From assembly GCA_036346405.1 (NCBI GenBank), contig CM070551.1, positions 59,042,488 through 59,106,487 on the forward strand: 64,000 nt of DNA, written 5' to 3'. Source of the stretch: Phyllostachys edulis (Eukaryota; Streptophyta; Magnoliopsida; Poales; Poaceae). Position numbers and translations under genes: made by a program. Under the pieces are notes generated by a model. It saw nothing but the letters and a program-made list of their open reading frames with translations, did not search any database and was not told the DNA's origin. Position 1 is the first letter of the stretch. Every line of letters starts with the position of its first letter. Below are positions 8,285 to 19,760 of this stretch, one piece after another.

Positions 8285-10279
8285 TATGGATATCTTGGGG
8301 ATATGTTCATAATCTTAAGATGATGATATAATTAGTAATCGTGTTGAGAGTTTGTCAAAACACGCGTTTTTGGCAAAATTCAGAAGCTGTCAGGTTTTAG
8401 GCGGTTGAACCGGCCATGGGTAGGTCAAAGGGCCAGTGGTCAGACTGACCATTGGCGGCAGTTTGACCGGCGAAAAGTTGACTTTCATATTTGGGGTCAG
8501 GCCAAAAATAAATGACGTAGGCAAGTGAGAGGATTCTTCTGCACTTGGTCTCATAATTTTTGGAGTTTTGAGCCAAAAGCTCTATTCACTTTGAATTTGC
8601 AGAGAGATTTCGGATTTTCACAAAGAAAAAATAGCTAAGTCATTGGGCTAGCGGTCAGACTGGCCAAGGTGGCGGTCAGATCAGCCATGGGTGGCGATCT
8701 GATCGATTTTGCCATGTTCGCTGTCCGGTAAGGTGATGATGATCGTAAGTTAGGTCAAGTTAATGGGTTTCAGTGTATATATGTTGTATAATGCATGTTT
8801 TGACTAACATGGGACAAGTTGTGAAGAACTTGTGCCCGGGATCGATTTATTGGTCTATTATTGTGCAGGAGGCTTGGAGGTCAACGATGAGGATGATCGA
8901 GACTAAATTTGGAGAACTGAGGTCCAAAACGATCGAGGATGTTGAGTGAAGTCAATGGACTCAAGCATGATGTAAAATGGATAAGGATGACCGAACGGGG
9001 AGTACGGTGTGACCGGTTACATCAAGCGGCGCGAGGGTTACTGCAAATGCCATGGTGGTTTTGGTAGGAGTCGGATGGGAGAGACTTGCCGACATGAAGA
9101 GTCATTGATCAACCTAAACGTAGAGAAGCATGGGATTTCTTAATGAAGATTGGACTCGGTCTTTGGAGAAGGATCGAGAAGGGGTATTTTGGTATCTTCA
9201 CCAAAATACCGCCTTACTGACCTTTAGCTAAACCGCAGCACAAGACGTTGCAAGGAGATGCGGTTTAGGTCAAATGAAGATAAAATCACAAAGAAACAGA
9301 TTTGGGATGCCTTATTCGTCATTCGCTTTGAGAAGTGTGCGTGAGTGTAGACCCCTTTGTGTGTGGGCTTAACGGGTGCTCGTTAGCATGTTCTCTCTCA
9401 TCCTACCCTCCACTATAAAAGGAGAATCTCCAGATGTGGAGTTCTAAAGTCATTCCAAGAGGAAAACCCTAATTTGTGATTTGGGGATTTTGGAATAGTT
9501 AAGGCTAGGGTTTGTGATAGATAGATTGATTGTGTTCTCAAGTGTTGAGTTTTTGTCCTCCATGATGGATTGGCTGTAAACCAACATCCTTCTCAAATCA
9601 ATCCAAGGAAAGTTTTCTCAAGATGAGTCTCTTCGTGTTCTTGTTCTCTCTTTGATTGATTTTGAGATTTTGTTGTTACTTTGATTTTCTTGTGGTTTCT
9701 TGCTTGCTATGACATGTGGGAATACATCTGGAATCAAGTTGATCTTCATCTACCCACAAGCAAGTTTTTTTTATCAAAGTTTGAACCTCCTCGATTCTTG
9801 TGCCACTTTTCACTCATCTAAGAAATTGGTGGAATCTTGGCCTTGATCTTCCTGATTGCCGATTGGAATAGATTCTGGACCTTCTTGATGAACTATGGTT
9901 GAAATTTGCAGGAATTTGGTCCACTGGATCCAAAGTTAAGTCGATTTGTGATTTTGAAATCGTGCCAATTTTACTATTCATCATGCGAGAGGTCAGACCA
10001 CCCCCGTGAGAGGTCTAACCGGTTGGCCATCAGTCAGACTACCCATCATTAGAGGTCTAACCGCCCAAGTCTCATCTCGTTGAGTTTTTGGTGTTTTCAG
10101 TTGTTGTTTCTCGGTGTTTTGATTGGATTCAACACAAGACTTCCATTGTGCTTGTGCTTTCGATCTTAAGAGCTTTCATAACTATTCAAGTGAGAATTGA
10201 GTTGAATTCGGTTGAAGTTAAAAATAAGTAGTGCTCCTATTCACCCCGAGCCCTATCTAGTCGTTGTTTCGGTCCAACA
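8285..10279 (+). repeat. 5' LTR of Copia element (about 1,995 bp)
   Basis: The LTR starts TATGGATATC (ancestral TG has become TA) and ends GGTCCAACA. It matches 21372-23447 throughout. It carries near-palindromic words of the type GGTCAGACTGACC (for example 8438-8450) and a TATA box at 9414. No gene is present. Confidence 0.9.
9414..9420 (+). promoter_or_regulatory. LTR TATA box (5' LTR)
   Basis: The sequence CCACTATAAAAGG is shared with the 3' LTR (22602-22608). It lies about 1.1 kb into the LTR and is the likely core promoter. Confidence 0.65.
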
Positions 10280-10281
10280 AG

Positions 10282-10293
10282 TGGTATCAAAGC
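10282..10293 (+). other. Primer binding site (tRNA-Met type, one mismatch)
   Basis: TGGTATCAAAGC lies two bases after the LTR end. The consensus is TGGTATCAGAGC, so one G-to-A change has occurred. Confidence 0.85.
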
Positions 10294-10337
10294 CCAATTA
10301 GTTCATTCTTGATCTTAACCGGTCACTGAACTTGGTG

Positions 10338-11238
10338 ATGGAGAAGTACTCCACCAAGCCGCATATCTTCCATGGGCTCGACTATACCTATTGGAAGAAT
10401 CGCATGCGTGTCTACCTTCAGAGCGAAGGTCTAACCATATGGGAGGTTGTTTGAACCCCGCTCTTCTTTCCTGAGGTTGCTACACCGTCTTCAATGACCC
10501 TCTTGGCTAACAATCAAAAGGCAAAGAACCTCCTATATGTCTGGCTTGGTAGACAGGAGTATGACATGATTTGTCACCTTGAGACCGCGTACAAGATTTG
10601 GTACACCGTCGAGACCTACCATGAGGGTTCGTCCCAAATTAAGCAAGTACGTCGAACGGTGTGCAAGTAAGAATACAACAAGTTCGAGATGCATCCTGGA
10701 GAGAGCATTGATGACATATTCACTCGCTTCAACAAGGTGCTCAATCAGTTGAGAGCAGTCGACTTCGAGTATTCTCAGAAGGAGAATGCAACCCATAGAT
10801 CTCTTGGCCGCAATCAACACCAAGGAGTGGGAGATAAAGGCTACTACTATTGAGGAGAATGTCAATCTCTCTGATCTCACCCTAGAGTTGCTCTATAGCA
10901 AGCTCAAGACCCATGAGATCAAAATAGTTGATCATCCTAAGAAGGAGAACATGGCCTTGGTAGCCGACCCTCTCAAGAGATCTCTTGATTGCTCTTCCGA
11001 CCCTTCGGGTTTCTCACTTGCATGTCTTTCTCCAATCAATGAAGAAGACCTTGAGTTCATCCCTGAGCATGAGTTAGCCCTTCTAGGCAAAAAGTACACA
11101 CGGACCTACAAAAATGTGATGAATAAGAAGAGAGGAGGTCCGGTGACTTGCTATGAATGTAGTGAGCTTTACCACATAAAAGCAAACTGCCCCAAGCTCA
11201 AAGGGAAGGGCAACCACAAGGAGGAGAAGGTCGCTTAG
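10338..11238 (+). pseudogene. gag: Copia gag (capsid and zinc knuckle), broken
   Basis: Gag packages the retrotransposon RNA in cytoplasmic virus-like particles. The frame opens at the ATG at 10338 (MEKYSTKP), 45 nt after the PBS. It reads the UBN2-type capsid region with landmarks YWKNRMR and KIWYTVE. A stop occurs near 10452, another near 10668, and a frameshift near 10780 moves it into the frame 10786-11238. That frame ends with a CCHC zinc knuckle CYECSELYHIKANC at about 11150-11190. The usual Gly after the second Cys and before the His are replaced by Ser and Tyr, so RNA binding is probably impaired. A stop follows at 11236-11238. Confidence 0.85.
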
Positions 11239-12390
11239 AGGAAGCCTCAAGGGAGCAAGGTGAAGTTTGATGCCACCAAGCTTGTGAAGGATGCTCACTG
11301 GGTCCTTACTGTTTTTGGAGATCACTTCTGGAGCAACGTGAACTCCGGTAGCTAGGAGGACAAGGAGGAGGAGATCCCTCGAGAGAAGGACAAGGGCAAG
11401 GCTAAGACCAATGACATCACCAACATGTGCTTCATGGCTGACTCCGTCAACGAGGACGACGCTGACGACATATCTCCTTCCTATGAAGTCCTCTTTGTGC
11501 ATTGTGAAAGGATGTATGAGCAGATTCTTAGTTAGGACAAGGCATTAAAATTAATCATGGCTAGGTCTAAGGATTTATTGTTGCAAGTAGATAATCTTAC
11601 CCTTGAACATGCAAATGCTAAGGACCTTGAGATTGAGGAATGCGTATCTTGGCATGCTTTACTTGATGAACACGCTGAACTACAAAGCACCCATGACATT
11701 GCCTTGCACCAACTAGAAAATACTAGAGCTGACCTAATTGAGTTTAAATCTACTCCATGTGAAAAACTCTTAGAGTCTAGCAAGTTGGTAGCTTCTGAGA
11801 AAATTAACTCTAGTGCTTGTTGTTTCTATTTACAACGTGAGTGAGAGATGAATGACATGCTAGAAGCATTTAGAGTCAAGTATGATAAGCTTAAGGGCAA
11901 ATTTGAGTCTACATCTTGTAGTAATTGCGAAGCCCTCAAGCTTCAAGTTGCTATCCATAAGGAGAAACAAGCTAGGGTCATTAAGGCTAAAACTTGTGAA
12001 TCATGTTCTAAAGTTGAACCTGAAGTTGCTTATCTCAAGGACACATTAATTTTTTTTCTAAGGGTAAGAAACAATTGAACATGAATCTTGACAAGTCAAC
12101 AACTCCTCATAGGAAGAAAGGGTTAGGATACAACTTTGCCACTAACAATTCCAAGCCAAAATCATTCAAGCCTTGGAAGACAGCTTAATTAAGTTCAAAA
12201 CCCAACCTGCAAAAATTCTCTTTAAATCTGCAGGTTTTTCCCAACCATCTTCTGAGTCAAAAGGTATATCTCCCAGTGATAGCAAGTACCATTACACCTA
12301 TTGCAAGAAGGATAGTCGTGTAGAGAAGAAGAGACCTGGACTAGGATGTCTTTCACATGTTCTATCATCATGTTCCTAGATAGGATGCAT
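11239..12390 (+). pseudogene. Copia gag C-terminal extension, coiled-coil and Cys-rich, broken
   Basis: Between the zinc knuckle and the protease lies about 1.1 kb of degraded coding sequence. Frames at 11557-11844 and 11848-12078 are rich in Leu, Glu and Lys heptads (for example LLLQVDNLTLEHANAKDLEI) and carry Cys pairs (CSNCEAL, CESCSK). Long coiled-coil gag extensions between capsid and protease are known in Sireviruses. Stops near 11355, 11533 and 11842 and a T-run frameshift near 12060 break it. It has no independent start, so it is a continuation of gag rather than a separate gene. Confidence 0.65.
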
Positions 12391-12579
12391 CTCATGTTCT
12401 TACGACTGATGCTCATGAAAGAACTTCAAGTAGGATCAAGGCTAGCAATTCTACTTTACATACTTCACGCAGACATGTCTCTTAGTATTGGGTTCTCATG
12501 TCTTGTTTAACTAACCCTAATATTGAGGCACACCAATTTTGTCTGCCTTGATTTTCAGGATCCCCTTGGAAAAGAGGAG

Positions 12580-12906
12580 GAACATGTGGCTCGTTGACTC
12601 TGGGTGTCCACGCCATATGATCAGAGACTCAAGATAGTTCACCTCCTTCACGCAGGCGGCAGGTGATGACTTCATCACCTTTGGAGATAATACACAATGG
12701 CAGATTGAAGGAATAGGATGTTGTATGTACGCCCTGTAGACATGGCAAGAAAGTTGCCGCCTCACACCCGTCACTAACTATGGTCATGACTGATGTATAG
12801 GGACAGTTGTTACACGTGGATATTGTTGGTCCTGCTAGAGTTCGGTCAGCTGGTGGCAAATGGTGTATTCTTGTCATAATCGATGACTTCTTGAGATACT
12901 CTTGGG
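12580..12906 (+). pseudogene. pol: Copia aspartic protease motif and start of integrase core
   Basis: At 12583-12637 the frame reads MWLVDSGCPRHMIRDS, the Copia aspartic protease active site (DSGCSRHM type), with the catalytic Asp at about 12596. Around 12800-12906 it reads LLHVDIVGPARVRSAGG and then VIIDDFLRYSW, the start of the DDE integrase core with the first catalytic Asp in HVDIVGP. The GAG-pre-integrase/HHCC region between the two seems deleted or scrambled, because only about 170 bp separates the motifs. The frame is interrupted after LRYSW by the hAT insertion and resumes at 17243. Confidence 0.8.
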
Positions 12907-13928
12907 TAGGGGTGCAAACAAAGCATATAGTTCCCGACTGTCCATCCGTCTGAATAAATTCAGATCTCATTAGGAGCCTGAAACCAGATATTCGGGATTT
13001 TTCTCGGATTTCAAATTTGGAACCAGATTGTTTTTGCCGGATTCGAAGCTATCCGGATAATTTATCGAATAGTATCCAGTAAATATTATTTCGAATATCC
13101 GGTAAAATCTAGGCCTAGTGGGCCGGAGAGAGAAATCGGCCCATGAGGATTTCCAGAATTTAATTATTTTTTATTTTTAGAAAAATACAGGAAATCCGAA
13201 TAAGCCAAGAAAAATAGCAAATGAACTCGAAAAAATTCCAGAAAATTTACAAAAATACTTTGGAACATAAGGAACTTAAATAAAATACTTTTGAATTTAA
13301 TGGATGTTTGATTTATTCATATTAAATAATTTTAATTTCCGAAAAATCTATTTAAGCTTTGTTAAATTCTAGAAAATCATGGAAATTTTATAAAACCTTA
13401 TTTTAAATAAAATATGTCCAAAAACTTGAAAGTTGTGATGTTGCAAACTTGCTACCAGTTAACGTTATGTGTATCCCTAACTAGTTATTGATATTGATCT
13501 GTAGGCTTTATATATATTGTATCTCTCTTGTTATGTAGTTGACTAGTTACATTTTGCACATCTTTTGTACCGCTATGGCTATGACTTGCTACTACTTCTA
13601 TAACTAGTCACCATGATAGTGTGATGTAGTTAAATTTTCTTGTTGAATTACTAATGTAGTTGCATTTTGGACATGTAGTATGGATGAGTGATCATTATAT
13701 GTGTGACATACGTGCTTTATGTTTTCGCGCAATATCCGACGAAATATTCGTGACCGAGACAATCTGTATTCAGTTCAACATGTATTTGTTTCGTATTCGT
13801 GACTGAGACTATCTGCATTCGTATTCGTATCCAGCACTGTCCATGCCCGACTCCGATCCGAGAAAAAAATATGGAATAGGATACGAGATGCGCGATATCT
13901 GTCCGTGTCCGCTCTGATTGCACCCCTA
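12907..13928. mobile_element. Non-autonomous hAT element (1,022 bp)
   Basis: The ends are inverted repeats, TAGGGGTGCAA at 12907 and TTGCACCCCTA ending at 13928. The 8 bp target duplication CTCTTGGG is at 12899-12906. Its partner is at 17243-17250, pushed away by the later solo LTR; eight bases is the hAT signature. The right half has subterminal repeats of the ATTCGTGACTGAGAC type. No transposase frame is present. Removing it restores the Copia integrase reading ...RYSWVFF. Confidence 0.88.
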
Positions 13929-14554
13929 CTTGTCGAACCCGGGAGCGAAGGATCCCGGATTCTCTGTGTTCATACACCAGTCTAGGATTTCTAGTGCACA
14001 CAGTTAAACAAAAGTGATAATCAAAACATATCACGCACTTTATTATTAATTATTCAGAGTTTATTACAAAAGGGCCTGAGGCCAAATCAAACACAGCGGA
14101 AAGTAAAGCAGTAGTAGTAGACCCAACGATTCGCCACAGGCAATCGTCTAGGGAAGTGTGGCCTAAGCATTGATGTCCTCACCTTCTTAACAAAGGTCTT
14201 CTTCTGAATAAAGATTATTCAGCAAGAGTAAGCACTACTACCGTGCTTGCAAGTTACACCCGTCAAATAACAGATTGAATGCATGCATAAGGTAGACAAG
14301 GAGTATTGGCAGGGTTTATTTGCACAAAGCAGCATTTTCAATTTAAATAATCATATTAATTTCCAAGGCCATTTTATAAAATCAGATTTTAAATAACAAT
14401 TTTATAGTGTGGATAACCTCCAAACTTAAATGGTGAAGGATACCCTCTTATCACTCGGCTAACCGCCCAATTTTCCCACAAGGATTAACCATCCAAAATC
14501 ATCTGTTGAAACCATTTTGAAACCAAAAACAAATCTAACTTAGAGTGGCTTTGC

Positions 14555-14790
14555 TAGTATGTCCATGACCGCGGACGCGGCTATTCGAATAGTTTTCTAC
14601 TCTGAAGAGTTTGTACAGCTTTACCCACAAGAGATAATATGATTTTTGTGTCGGCCAACCCACACTTCCTAAGGCGTGTGACAAAGGAATTATCACAAGG
14701 CCGTTACAATGATCTACCTCAAAATACTTATGCCCGCTAAGGTTTCGCTTCCATTGGACTGACCGTCCTCTGGGAGCCCCCTCTTGCGCC
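14555..14790 (-). other. Conserved structured LTR module, copy D
   Basis: Inverted relative to copies A-C. The outer stem GATAAT (14633-14638) pairs with ATTATC (14689-14694). An inner stem TTTGT (14645-14649) pairs with ACAAA (14681-14685). The hairpin CACAC (14661-14665) pairs with GTGTG (14676-14680). The second hairpin of copies A and B is not clear here. The palindrome CTATTCGAATAG is at 14581-14592 and the GGCGCAAGAGGGGG start lies at 14777-14790 (minus). Confidence 0.6.
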
Positions 14791-16521
14791 AGGTGGGACT
14801 ATAGTCTAACCGACACCCACACATACAACATGGCACAAATATCTATGAGGTATCCCAAATTAATAAGCCAGGTACAAGACATGTGGTGGTACGGTGAGGC
14901 ATAGCAAAATATGCTCAAAGACCGGTCCTTAATTGACTTGGGCGTCTTTCAAAATCAAACCCTGGGTCTTAATCTTAACAAGATTAGACCCGTGCATAAA
15001 CCTGCACCCACCATTCATCCGTTTCGCCCAAGTCCAAACCATTTTGATTTTATTTTAGTAAAAACCACCTTTACAAATTCTCTATGGTAAGACAATACCA
15101 TAGATTCAAGTTTAAACCAATTTTGTAATGATTTGGCTAAATCCTCCCAAAATCAAAATCATGGTCTAAGCATTTGCTAAGCATGAATAATTTCCAAACC
15201 AATTTATCTATGGTGACAAAGGAATGTCATTTCCATATTCAAGGTTGGCCATACAATAATGATTGGAATAACTAAGCATTTAAACAAGGCATTAAAATAA
15301 TTGACTAAAAATATGCATGCAATAATTTAAAAACTGAATTACATAACTTTAAAATACTTGGGGCAACATGGTCAAGGGTATAACTTGCCTTCGTTGAAGT
15401 CTTGAAACTCTAATTCCTCAGAAGGATCTACCTCTCCGGAATCGCCAAAGTCTATACGCGAAAGTACGACAAATTCATATGAAATTCAAATAAATCCAAA
15501 AAGACAAAACAAACTAACTCCAATTGAAGTAACTTTATTTTATTTAGCTAGATAATAATTTTATAATATTTTAGCATTTTGAATCAGTGAATTTGAAGTT
15601 GAGGTTCAAAAGTTATGAATTTTACAAGTTTTAGCCTAAATCTGATATTTAAAAGAATTTCTAAATTTAAATACAGATTCAAAATAGCTTCAAATTAAAT
15701 AATTTTGGTTTAGTTAGCTAGATAATGATTTTATTTGAATTTAGAAATTTGAAACACCCAATTTGGAGATTGGATGCAAAAGTTATGAATTTTACAAATT
15801 TAAACCCTAAATCTGTAAAATAAAAGGATTTCCCAAATTATTTTTCTAAAGGAAAATCCATTTATTGCGCAAGCTAGCGTCAGCCCTCAGATTTTCGAAA
15901 TTAAAGGATTTAATTTAATTCTCTAACGTGTGGTCCCCATGTGTCATAGACACGGTCCACATGAACTGAGTCCACGGGACTTTTTGGCTCGGGGCTGCGC
16001 CTACGCGGTGGGGTGAGGGTGATGTGGCGCCATGTAGGCGGCCACGTCGGATCTTGGTGCTGGCGTGGCACTCAGGTGGCACTGACGTGGCCATGCCACG
16101 CAGGCCCGAGGGCGGCGGTGCTCCAGTGAGGACCTCGCCGGCGCTACGCGCCACGGCGAGGGGCGTGAGTGGTACTAAAAGGACGAGGAGATGATGCCGA
16201 ACATGATGCCCACCAGAGTTGCACGAATGCACGGCGGAAAAGTCGCCGGCGATGAGGTTGTGCGGCGGCGACTTTAGGTCGATGGTGAAGTAGGGGCTCC
16301 GGGGATTCTCCGAGGAAGTGGTTGGGCGCACCGTGTTCGCGGTGATGCGGCGATGACGAAGGTGGCGGTGGTGAGGACGCGGTGTCAACGGGGGCACCGG
16401 AATCGGAGAAAAACTGAAGGTTCACCGCCGGCGAAAAACCTTGAAATTGGGGCGCTGCGGGGAAGGAGGTGAGCTGTGGGTGGCGGTGTTGGGTTGTGGG
16501 GAGGAAGGCGCACCCAAGCCT

Positions 16522-16531
16522 CTATTTATAG
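16522..16531 (-). promoter_or_regulatory. TATA box of solo LTR-D
   Basis: The minus strand reads CTATAAATAG, followed by a GC-rich leader. The position within the LTR corresponds to the TATAAAAGG at 34034 in the LTR at 33475. Confidence 0.6.
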
Positions 16532-17242
16532 GAGCGAGGGTGTGGCCGGAGCTTCGTGCGGCACACGGTGACCGTGCGGCGATGGCGGCGGTGATTGAGG
16601 GATTCGGGGTATGAGAATGGAAAGGGGAGGCCGTGTCGGGGGCGGAGGAGATTCCGGGGTTTAATGCGCGCATCAATTTGGGGGATGCGGCCGGATTTGA
16701 ACGCATATGGGAGCTTTTTGATTTCATGTCAATGGCAGACGCGGGCGAGAATGGAAGGAGGCGTGAGGAAGACGATACTGTAGCGGGCCCACTTGTCAGC
16801 GATGGCAGAAACTAGAAAGAAACGGGTGGTGCGCAGCCGTTGGATTTCAATCCAACAGACGCGAAGAGAGGGGAGGGCGCATGGAGTGAGGCTGGGCCGA
16901 TTGGGCCGTGCATGCGTGCGGGGTCTGGGCCAAAGGAGAATTCAGCCCAACACTGTTGGTGAATTTTTAATGTTTTATCATTTGTTTTAATTCAGATAAA
17001 TAAAAGAGGCTTTAGAAAATAGCAAATAAATTCCAAAAATTCTAGAAAAATTCGCAGAAATTCCTAGAGTTATTTTGGACTTAAATAAAATAATTTCAAC
17101 TTAAAATTTGTAATAGTTTTCGCATTTAAATTTGTTTTAGCTTTATGGTTATTAATAAGAGCTTTAGAAAATTTCAGAAAAACCATAAAAATAAATAAGT
17201 TTGAAATTTTCTCAGAAATTGAAATTTTGGGCTGTTACACTA

Positions 17243-17908
17243 CTCTTGGGTGTTCTTTCTTGCTTCAGAGGATGAATCGTTTGATCTTTTCCATGATCTT
17301 GTTTTTCACTTGGCTTCTGAACTCTCGGGTGCCTTGAGAGTAATCCACAGTGACAGTGCACGGAGTTCAAGAATGCCTCTTTCTGTGCTGAGCGTGGTCT
17401 TGAGCACCAGTTCTCCTCTCCACACATCCCTCAATGAAATAACCTGTTGGAAAAAAAGAATAGGACCTTGGTCGAGATGGCCAGGATGATGCTAGATGGG
17501 TATAGCACTCTGAGGGGTTTCTGGGCTGAAACTATTGCTACAACTTGTCATATTGTCAATCGTGTCTTCTTAAGACTGTCCTTGGGAAAGACATCATGTG
17601 AGCTTCGGTTTGGGAGAAAGCCCTTAGTTTCTCATTTTTTAGTGTTTGAAGCCAAGTGTTTCATTCTCAAGGCAGGAAATTTGGATAAATTTGAGTCTAG
17701 GACTTTTGATGGTTTATTTCTGGGTTATCCTACGCATTCGAGGGGTTTTTGGATTCTTAATCTTAAAACTAGTGTGATCATGGAGACATGCAATGTCACC
17801 GTTGATGAGAATAGCCCTGGAGCTAGATCAGATGTTTCAGGTGACTCACAAGCAATAGAGAGTATCTTTGTGGAGAAAGATGAAGACAGAGATGATAATT
17901 GTCTCTAG
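17243..17908 (+). pseudogene. pol: Copia integrase, C-terminal part, broken
   Basis: The integrase continues here after the nested insertions. Near 17341 one frame encodes the second catalytic Asp context (IHSDS, where SDNGTEF is usual). A frameshift follows. At 17447-17908 the frame reads KKNRTLVEMARMML, with the third catalytic residue region (normally NG..ERKN) damaged just upstream near 17430. It continues through WAETIATTCHIVNR and FGRKPLVSHF, the typical Copia integrase C-terminus. The frame ends at a stop at 17906. Integration activity is not expected. Confidence 0.8.
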
Positions 17909-18369
17909 CCTACTGCTGCTACTACTCTTGATCCACTTGAGGAACCTCCTTCCACTACTTCACCTTTAGTTGAGGTTCCTGTTGCATCCTCATCATCAGC
18001 AGTACCAACGAAGGTCGAAGAGATGATATCTCCCCCGGGTGCTCCACTTCATATTCAAAGGCACCATCCTCCGGATCAGATGATATATCATCTTCATGAG
18101 CAAGTCACTCGCTCTAGGTATAATGATTCAAGTCTCTACTCCCATTCTGCATTTGTTGCTTCCTTCGAACCACATGATATATCACTTGTGTTATCTGATT
18201 TTAGCTGGGTCAATGCCGTGCATGAGGAGTTAGAGAACTTTGAGAGGAACAAGGTCTGAAACCTAGTAGAGCATTCTAGTGGTCATAATGTGATAGGAAC
18301 CCCGTTGGGCGTTCAAAAATAAACAAAGTGAGGATGGCTTTGTGGTTAGGAAGAAGGATAGATTGGTAG

Positions 18370-19142
18370 CTCAGGGTTTCAGTTCAATTGAGGGGTTAGA
18401 TTTTCGATAAGACCTTCACTCCTGTTGCTAAATTGGAGGCCATTCATATTCTACTCGCATTTGCTACATCTGAAGGCTTTAGGTTGTATCAGACGGATGT
18501 CAATAGTGTGTTTCTGAATAGGTACATGGAGGAGGAAGTGTATATTAGACAACCCCCAAGCTTTGAGGATATCCACATCATGTCTTTAAGCTATCCAAAA
18601 TCTTGTATGGTCTTAAGCAAGCTCCTAGAGCCATTTATGATAGGCTTAAGACCTTTCTGCTTAAGAATAACTTTGAGATGGGTAAGGTAGATAAGACCCT
18701 CTTCATTCTTAGGAATGGCAATGACTTCTTACTTGCTCAGAGTTATGTAAATGGTATTATCTTTGGTGGTTCTTCTCATGCTCTTGTTTCTAGTTTTCCT
18801 AAGACCATGTCCAAGGAATTTGAGGTGAGTATGATGGGAGAGCTCAACTACCTTTTAGAACTTCAAATCAAGCAATACAAGGAAGAGATCTTCATCCATC
18901 AGACGAACTACACCAAAGATCTTCTCAAATGCTTCGAGATGGGTGACTACAAGTCGATCGCCACTCACATGGCAACTTCGACTGCTTTGGATCGAGACGA
19001 AGAAGGAGAAGCCATAGATGAATGCGGGTATCGCAGCATAATCAGCTCCCTCTTCTACCTAACGGCCTCAAGACCAGACGTTCACTTCGCGGTCTACCTC
19101 TATGTGAGGTTTCATGCGTCTTCGAGGACTTCGCAATGCTAG
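18370..19142 (+). pseudogene. pol: Copia reverse transcriptase, broken
   Basis: This is an RVT_2-type reverse transcriptase. Recognisable blocks are QTDVNSVFLN (normally DVKSAFLNG) at about 18490, EEVYIRQPPSFED, YGLKQAPRAIYDRL at about 18605-18645, and LLELQIKQ with EIFIHQTNYTKDLL. The polymerase motif YVDD is YVNG at about 18745, so both metal-binding aspartates are lost. A frameshift lies between the frames 18433-18690 and 18603-19142, and a stop follows the RNase H linker at 19140. Confidence 0.88.
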
Positions 19143-19199
19143 GTCGTCAGGTGCATCTTTAGGTACCTCCAATCTACCCTCTAGTATAGCATTTGGTAT

Positions 19200-19710
19200 T
19201 CCTTTTCATCTACCTTGTCTATTCGGGGGTTTTTACATCCTAATTTTACGAGCTGTAGGCTAGATAGGAAGAGCACTTCAAGCACTGGCCACTTCTTAGA
19301 CACTTCTCTTGTCTCTTGGTCTTCTAGGAAGCAGTCTTCTATTACACAGTCCACGGCTGAGGCTGAGTACGTTGCTACCGCTAGCTGCTGTAGTCAGATT
19401 CTGTGGATGGTGTCCACCCTCAGGGACTACATGTTATCATTTGATAGTATTCCACTCCTATGTAATAACAATAGCGTCATCAACATAGCCAAGAACTCGG
19501 TGCAGCATTCGAGGACCAAGCACATTGGCATTAGATATCACTTCTTTAGAGACCATGTAGAGAAGGGTGATATCATACTAGAGTTTGTGGAGTCTAAGAC
19601 TCAGTTAGCTGACATTCTCACCAAGCCATTAGATCTAACTAGGTTTGCCACCTTGAGGAGCGAGTTAGGGGTAATTTGTCCCTATAGGTTGGTTCGAGAT
19701 GGAGTTGGTT
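19200..19710 (+). pseudogene. pol: Copia RNase H, degenerate
   Basis: The frame reads RKSTSSTGHFLDTSLVSWSS, QSTAEAEYVAT (normally STAEAEY) at about 19345-19375, and RTKHIGIRYHFFRDHVE with QLADILTKPLD, all typical of the Copia RNase H. The usual CDNxSA context is CNNNSVINIA, so one catalytic Asp is lost. It ends near 19757 and no env-like frame follows. Confidence 0.85.
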
Positions 19711-19760
19711 CTTCTCTGAGCTTTCCTTGTTCATATCATCTTTCCTTGATCTTATTCTAA

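Larger units (their letters stand above)
13931..17239 (-). repeat. LTR-D: solo Gypsy LTR (3,309 bp), Tekay/Del-like
   Basis: On the minus strand it starts TGTAACAGCCCAAAATTTC (17239) and ends GGGTTCGACA (13931). A perfect 5 bp TSD CTACT flanks it (13926-13930 and 17240-17244). It has no internal region, so it arose by LTR-LTR recombination. It carries the shared structured module (14555-14790), a minus-strand TATA box (16522) and, downstream of that, a GC-rich leader (15900-16500). Frames in the GC-rich part are not supported as genes. Confidence 0.88.

Noticed and set aside
15915..16427. Long minus-strand frames (160 and 93 codons) in GC-rich DNA
   Set aside because: Overlapping Pro/His/Arg-rich frames inside solo LTR-D, downstream of its TATA box, without any family motif; best read as LTR leader sequence.
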